Source: Humisphaera sp. (GTDB lineage: Bacteria; Planctomycetota; Phycisphaerae; Tepidisphaerales; Tepidisphaeraceae). From it: a stretch of 10,273 bases of DNA. Positions within the stretch are counted from its first letter, which is position 1, and each line of letters begins with the position of its first letter. The stretch is taken from contig JANXVV010000306.1 in assembly GCA_025351525.1 (NCBI GenBank), positions 1 to 10,273 of the forward strand, in the 5' to 3' direction. Below, in pieces: positions 6,646 to 10,273 of this stretch. Under the pieces are notes generated by a model that was given only the letters and a program-made list of their open reading frames with translations, ran no database searches and had not been told where the DNA came from. The position numbers and the translations under genes were made by a program.

Positions 6646-7583
6646 TCGATGGCTCGCCGCCTGGCAAGCACCATGCTGAACATAGGCCCGATCGCCAGAA
6701 TCGTCACCACCGACACCGCCCGAAAGAGCGCGCTCCCCAGAAATCCCAAGTTCAGCGTGATGTGCAGCAGCCGGGCCGAGAGTTCCGCCACGCCCTGCTC
6801 CACCCCGATATTTCCGGGAGTGACATTGACAATCCCGCTGGCCAGAATCATCAATCCCAGCATGAGTGCAACCGGCCAGGTCACCTCACCACCGCCCGGC
6901 AACGTGCGGCATGCAAGCCATAGGCCTGTGGTGGTCAGTGCGACGAGCAGCGTTTGCAGAACGATGATTCTTCGCAGCAGGTGATGGCGGCGAAGGGACT
7001 TCAGGTGAATCGGCAAATCGACCAGACGTCGCGGAAGAGGGAAAAATCGGACCGCCGGTGTGAAAAGTAACAGCGAGCCGGCGAGCGCAGCAAAAACCAC
7101 CCACAGAAAAAGCGGGCTTGGCCGGCCTAGGACCGAAAGTATCCCCAGCCCCGTCAATCCCAGTATGCCATACAACGCGACCGCTGTGACATAGGTTACC
7201 ACGAGTGTCGCTCCATAGGTCACATAGGACAGCCCGTGTACACGTTTGAGATACATCCCCCGAGCCATCGCCCCAGCCTGCGGTAAGGGCAAATAATTCC
7301 AAAGGGAATTGACCACCGCCAATCCGTACCATTCAACGGGAGAAAGCTTCACCCCAAACTCCGCCGCCAGATCTCGGCCAATGAGACCATTCACGCCCAG
7401 ACTCGCCAATGGAACCACTATCATCGGCAGCAAGTAGTGCCAATCCAGCTTAAGCACGACCGCTAACTGATGCCGCGCGTGCCAGACATACCAGCCCAAT
7501 CCTACAATTACCGCGATTGCGATCGACGCACGAAAATAGGTGGCATGAGCATCTCGCCCGTGCTTTTCTTCAACGATACTCAT
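6639..7583 (-). CDS. Flippase-like integral membrane protein (LPG-synthase TM / AglD family)
   Basis: This 314-residue polytopic membrane protein has about seven or eight hydrophobic segments. It matches the UPF0104 family (transmembrane region of lysylphosphatidylglycerol synthase and AglD-like proteins), whose members are thought to flip or handle lipids and lipid-linked sugars. Family-like motifs are NYLPLPQAGAMARGMYLK (96-113) and VTPGNIGVEQG (254-264), the latter equivalent to the conserved PGGIGVREG-type segment. Residues 7-15 (KHGRDAHAT) are encoded by a dispersed repeat and precede the first membrane helix (about 20-35). The ATG at 7583 has GGAG nine bases upstream; a GTG at 7586 directly abuts the TAG of the upstream glycosyltransferase gene. 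It is the last gene of the minus-strand operon. With two GT-C-like neighbours it probably serves envelope glycoconjugate or lipid-linked sugar export. Confidence 0.85.
   Translation of the reverse strand: MSIVEEKHGRDAHATYFRASIAIAVIVGLGWYVWHARHQLAVVLKLDWHYLLPMIVVPLASLGVNGLIGRDLAAEFGVKLSPVEWYGLAVVNSLWNYLPLPQAGAMARGMYLKRVHGLSYVTYGATLVVTYVTAVALYGILGLTGLGILSVLGRPSPLFLWVVFAALAGSLLLFTPAVRFFPLPRRLVDLPIHLKSLRRHHLLRRIIVLQTLLVALTTTGLWLACRTLPGGGEVTWPVALMLGLMILASGIVNVTPGNIGVEQGVAELSARLLHITLNLGFLGSALFRAVSVVTILAIGPMFSMVLARRRAIDH
7539..7567 (-). repeat. Dispersed GRDAHAT-encoding repeat, copy 1
   Basis: These 29 bases match 24 of 29 positions of 10222-10250. Read on the minus strand, the copy encodes KHGRDAHAT at the start of the flippase-like protein, between the start codon and the first membrane helix. 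From general knowledge, GRDAHAT or GRDARAT peptides recur in unrelated proteins of planctomycetes and related bacteria; this should be confirmed by search. Confidence 0.65.
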
Positions 7584-7586
7584 CAC

Positions 7587-9335
7587 CTACCGCTCCACTC
7601 CGGGAATGCCCCGAACATAGTCCCGATCACGCGGCACTATAACCGCCTGAAATTGATCACTATTCAACCCCCGCCGATAAAGCCTCCACCAACGCGGCTC
7701 TTCGGATGGTTTAGCCAACGGTAGATGGTAGCTTGGCCAGCGGAGTCTACTTTCATAAACTACAGCCCAATTCCCCTCGACCTGACCGAAAAAAGCATCC
7801 AGTTTCCCGCGAGCATTCTCGCTATCTGGAAACGGTCGCATGAATCGCACGTCGCGATTGCAAAGAAACTGAACGATTCTTCGATCCGGTGCAAACGTGG
7901 CGTCCGGAGGACGGCTTGACGGGGGAGGCCAGTTCACCCACACAACCGCATCAGAGGGTGCATTTTTTTGAACGTAGCCCCCGATGTCTACCAGTTCTGC
8001 AAAAGCGCCTTGTCGGCTGACATCGTAAAAATTGAGCGAGGTGCCATGCCGAACATACCATTCGACTCCATAGGGGATCGCGTTCATCAGGAAAAGGATG
8101 ATAAATAAGCTGAGTCCAATCCGGTTCCCTCTCCCACCGGTAGTCCGCGGGGGGAGGGCTAGGGTGGGGGGGGCCTCATTTTTCGAGTCAGTCGCGTCAT
8201 CGGAGAAAATTCCCCTCACCCTAACCCTCCCCCCCGGAGTACCGGGGGGGAGGGGACCGGAGAAGCCGTAGCAGAGTTGTATGAACAGGATCGGTGCGAT
8301 CGGAGTCATATAGCGAGGCTTGATTCGGGCTCCCCACTGCACGAAGATCGGGAGGAAATAGAAGGCCATGCCGATCGCATACCAATGTTTGCCTCGCCAT
8401 AGGCGGCACCAACCCAGACAGGCGATCCCGAAGGCCAGCACCGCCCCGACACTTGCGGCGATTCGTACAAACATTGACGACATCTCAAACGGCACCGCAC
8501 CCGCCGCCGCCAATCCTTCGATGACCCAACGGCCGGCACTGACCGGCAGGTCGATGACGTAGTTCTTAATCCCTACGAAGAAATTGAGGTGGTAGACTTC
8601 TTCATTCTTAGCCGCGACTTGCGCTCCGGGGATGGGCCGTCGATAGGCCCAGAGAAGCACCGCGAAGACAAGGACGAAAACAGCGATCCAACCGGCACGG
8701 GATTTCCAATCAACGTGGCGATGTGACATCCACAGGCCGAAGAGCATTCCCGGAATTAACAGGATGGCGGCTAGGCGATTCTCCCAAGCCCCGGCCATCA
8801 ACAGGGCGGCGACGATGACCAGAACCCACTGCTTTGGGGGTTTTGCTTTCGCGAGATAGCTCAAAGCCAACATTGCCGCCCAGAACATCACCAGAAACAG
8901 CGGTTCGGTCATGATCGTGAATGCGTTGGCATAGACCCACCAACTGGTTGCCGTCGCGAGGGTTGCCAGCAAAGCCAGACGTTCATCAAACCAACGGCGG
9001 AGCGTTAGGAATGTGAGCATATGAGCCGCGAGCGTCAGCCCGATCATCACCGCGTGCATCGCGCCGATCCCACCGCCGAGTTTCATGATGGCGAACAGCA
9101 GCAGGGGAGTCATGGGTGTTACGTCGCGGTGCAACTGCCGGAGGGAATCCCATCCCTTGCCCTGCATCAAACCTCGGGCCATGTTGAGGTAAAGGGCGCT
9201 GTCGCTCAGCGGATACCACCAGGGGCTCCAAAGCAGTGCATAGAAGAGGCCGACCCCCAGGGCCGCCAGCCACACCCACTTCCGAGGGAGGCGCTGTTCG
9301 ACGGAAGGCGAAGGATTAGGAAGGTGATTTTGCAA
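7587..9335 (-). CDS. GT39/ArnT-like (GT-C) membrane glycosyltransferase with an in-frame repeat insertion
   Basis: This 582-residue polytopic protein resembles GT-C glycosyltransferases of the PMT/ArnT type, which transfer sugars from polyprenyl-phosphate donors on the outer face of the membrane. After the first helix (about 20-36) comes the loop WWYPLSDSALYLNMARGL, whose Asp45 fits the catalytic acidic residue of this fold. Further family-like features are FTIMTEPLFLVMFWAAML and RIKPRYMTPIAPILF. The C-terminal 150 or so residues form a soluble domain. Residues about 359-405 (GPLPPGTPGG to TTGGRGN) are encoded by a palindromic repeat and fall between two membrane helices. The proposed start is a TTG at 9335 without a clear Shine-Dalgarno sequence, overlapping the upstream gene by 20 bases, so coupling may supply initiation. 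The next ATG would remove the first helix. The substrate is unknown. Confidence 0.82.
   Translation of the reverse strand: MQNHLPNPSPSVEQRLPRKWVWLAALGVGLFYALLWSPWWYPLSDSALYLNMARGLMQGKGWDSLRQLHRDVTPMTPLLLFAIMKLGGGIGAMHAVMIGLTLAAHMLTFLTLRRWFDERLALLATLATATSWWVYANAFTIMTEPLFLVMFWAAMLALSYLAKAKPPKQWVLVIVAALLMAGAWENRLAAILLIPGMLFGLWMSHRHVDWKSRAGWIAVFVLVFAVLLWAYRRPIPGAQVAAKNEEVYHLNFFVGIKNYVIDLPVSAGRWVIEGLAAAGAVPFEMSSMFVRIAASVGAVLAFGIACLGWCRLWRGKHWYAIGMAFYFLPIFVQWGARIKPRYMTPIAPILFIQLCYGFSGPLPPGTPGGRVRVRGIFSDDATDSKNEAPPTLALPPRTTGGRGNRIGLSLFIILFLMNAIPYGVEWYVRHGTSLNFYDVSRQGAFAELVDIGGYVQKNAPSDAVVWVNWPPPSSRPPDATFAPDRRIVQFLCNRDVRFMRPFPDSENARGKLDAFFGQVEGNWAVVYESRLRWPSYHLPLAKPSEEPRWWRLYRRGLNSDQFQAVIVPRDRDYVRGIPGVER
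8120..8261. repeat. Palindromic repeat element inserted in frame within the GT39-like gene
   Basis: Two G/C-run-rich arms, roughly 8120-8173 and 8212-8261, are largely complementary, sharing tccggt at the ends, ccggta with tcc, and agggctagggtg opposite caccctaaccct. A short unique spacer of about 38 bases separates them. The core from 8127 to 8255 is 129 bases, exactly 43 codons, so the host frame stays open. The exact edges are uncertain by several bases. It encodes a proline-, glycine- and arginine-rich stretch between two hydrophobic helices. Confidence 0.8.
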
Positions 9336-10273
9336 GCGGCAGTTTCGTCAGTTGCTTTGTCGTAGGGTCGAAGGAGTAGAAATCGCGAGCCGGTTGTCTG
9401 GCTTGGTAGTACTGAATCAATTCGCTATTGCGGTCACCGAGATCATGGGCTCGCACGATGAATGCGTCGTCGATATTAGCCGAGTCGAGGTTGTAGGTTT
9501 GTTCGTGCCGCCATGCCATCGGGTCGGCGGTGGGGTAGTGGAAGAAGACGACGGCTGGCCGGGGGATGGATTGAGCCAGTCGGTTGTAGGCCTGCATTGG
9601 TTCGCTTTTGTTTGTCGCATCCTTCCCACTGAATTCCGGCAGGGAGATCACCAGCAGAAAAAAAATAGATGCAGTCAACCAGGTGGAGAGTGCTTTGCGA
9701 TGAAGAGGGAAGTGTACAACCACCTGGGAGGCTCCCAATACCACCGCGAACGCAACCAGCGGAGCTACCACGGCGGCGTAGGAGTGTAGGAACATGACCC
9801 ATGTAACATAGGCCAGCGGGAATAGGAGTAGGATCGACCCCAGTATCCAGCGCCGTCGGCTGGACCATCCCAAAAGGCCGATGGGCAGCAGAACAATCAA
9901 CAGGGTTTGCGGCAGTGTCCAGTTAAGGGTCTGCGCGAAGGGCCGGGGCGGTGTTCGTGCCTTGCCAGTGAAAAAAGGCAATACGAATCGTTCGTAATTG
10001 TCTTTGAACTGGGGTAGGGAGGTTGCGATGGGATGCTCACCCGGCAGCACGTGCGGATGTAGTCCGAACGCAACGCCCGGCCAGTAGAGTTCCTCGTACC
10101 GCTGCACTGGTGTCTGCAACCAACGGCCGGTGACACCATGATTGATTATCAGTTGCATCGACAGAAACGGCATGGCACAGGCGATGGAGAGGAGGATCGT
10201 CAGAATTGCCTTTGTGAATACGGTGGCATGGGCGTCCCGCCCGCGGTTTTCCGTCGCAGAAGAATGCGCGGGC
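9316..10273 (-). CDS. Polytopic membrane protein, GT-C glycosyltransferase-like (partial, 5' end outside window)
   Basis: The frame is open from the window edge to the stop at 9316-9318, giving at least 318 residues. An internal ATG at 10173 (MPFLSMQLIINH) exists, but it falls inside a hydrophobic segment (VFTKAILTILLSIACAMPFL), so the gene probably starts beyond the edge. Visible features are a periplasmic-type loop GVTGRWLQTPVQRYEELYWPG, then helices near LPQTLLIVLLPIGLLGW, ILGSILLLFPLAYVTWVMFL, AAVVAPLVAFAVVLGA and WLTASIFFLLVISL, and a soluble C-terminal domain of about 100 residues. The layout matches the C-terminal part of GT-C-type glycosyltransferases. No catalytic acidic loop is visible because the N-terminus is missing. 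It precedes, and overlaps by 20 bases, the GT39-like gene. The encoded GRDAHAT peptide upstream of the hydrophobic segment comes from a dispersed repeat. Confidence 0.7.
   Translation of the reverse strand, partial: PAHSSATENRGRDAHATVFTKAILTILLSIACAMPFLSMQLIINHGVTGRWLQTPVQRYEELYWPGVAFGLHPHVLPGEHPIATSLPQFKDNYERFVLPFFTGKARTPPRPFAQTLNWTLPQTLLIVLLPIGLLGWSSRRRWILGSILLLFPLAYVTWVMFLHSYAAVVAPLVAFAVVLGASQVVVHFPLHRKALSTWLTASIFFLLVISLPEFSGKDATNKSEPMQAYNRLAQSIPRPAVVFFHYPTADPMAWRHEQTYNLDSANIDDAFIVRAHDLGDRNSELIQYYQARQPARDFYSFDPTTKQLTKLPLAKSPS
10222..10250 (-). repeat. Dispersed GRDAHAT-encoding repeat, copy 2
   Basis: These 29 bases match 24 of 29 positions of 7539-7567 in the same orientation. On the minus strand, in frame with the 9316 gene, they encode NRGRDAHATV just before a hydrophobic segment. 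The core includes GGGCGTCCCGCCC, itself a partial palindrome. Confidence 0.65.

Noticed and set aside
8120..8261. CRISPR array or tandem repeat in the G/C-run region
   Set aside because: There is a single inverted pair with one spacer, not regularly spaced direct repeats, and it lies inside an open reading frame.

Overview
The window looks like chromosomal DNA from a bacterium of the phylum Planctomycetota, possibly the class Phycisphaerae. Four things suggest this. A secreted subtilase carries a short N-terminal LEALECRWMYSG motif of the LE-x-R-x-L-S type seen on many exported planctomycete proteins. The DNA is moderately GC-rich. GC-rich palindromic repeats lie both between and inside genes. 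Two genes carry the repeat-encoded peptide GRDAHAT at or near their N-termini. The placement is an inference from sequence style; there is no rRNA or other phylogenetic marker here.

Layout. Positions 3-176 (+) hold the last 57 codons of an unrecognised gene, followed by a complete thiS (236-433, +), which encodes the small sulfur carrier for thiamine thiazole synthesis. A large imperfect hairpin (464-534) fills the gap between thiS and a convergent 910-codon gene (575-3307, -). That gene encodes a multidomain extracellular subtilisin-like protease: S8 catalytic domain, two PPC-like beta domains, a proline-rich linker and a predicted seven-bladed propeller. A gene-poor stretch of about 530 bases (3308-3834) separates it from a divergent, tightly overlapping ABC-importer operon of the sulfonate/taurine/nitrate type: ATPase (3835-4734), substrate-binding lipoprotein (4724-5749) and permease (5746-6645).

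The rest of the window is a minus-strand operon that meets the importer operon tail to tail with a 7-base overlap. In transcription order it encodes a truncated GT-C-like membrane protein (9316 to the window edge), a GT39/ArnT-like membrane glycosyltransferase (7587-9335) and a flippase-like protein of the LPG-synthase transmembrane/AglD type (6639-7583). The genes overlap or abut. Together they suggest a lipid-linked sugar or envelope glycosylation function.

The most unusual features are repeats that have become protein-coding. A palindromic element of about 130-140 bases sits in frame inside the GT39-like gene, in a loop between two membrane helices. A 29-base repeat supplies the peptide GRDAHAT just before the first hydrophobic segment in the flippase and in the 9316 gene. 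I found no tRNA, rRNA, CRISPR array, transposase gene or complete insertion sequence, and no clearly new defence or biosynthetic system.
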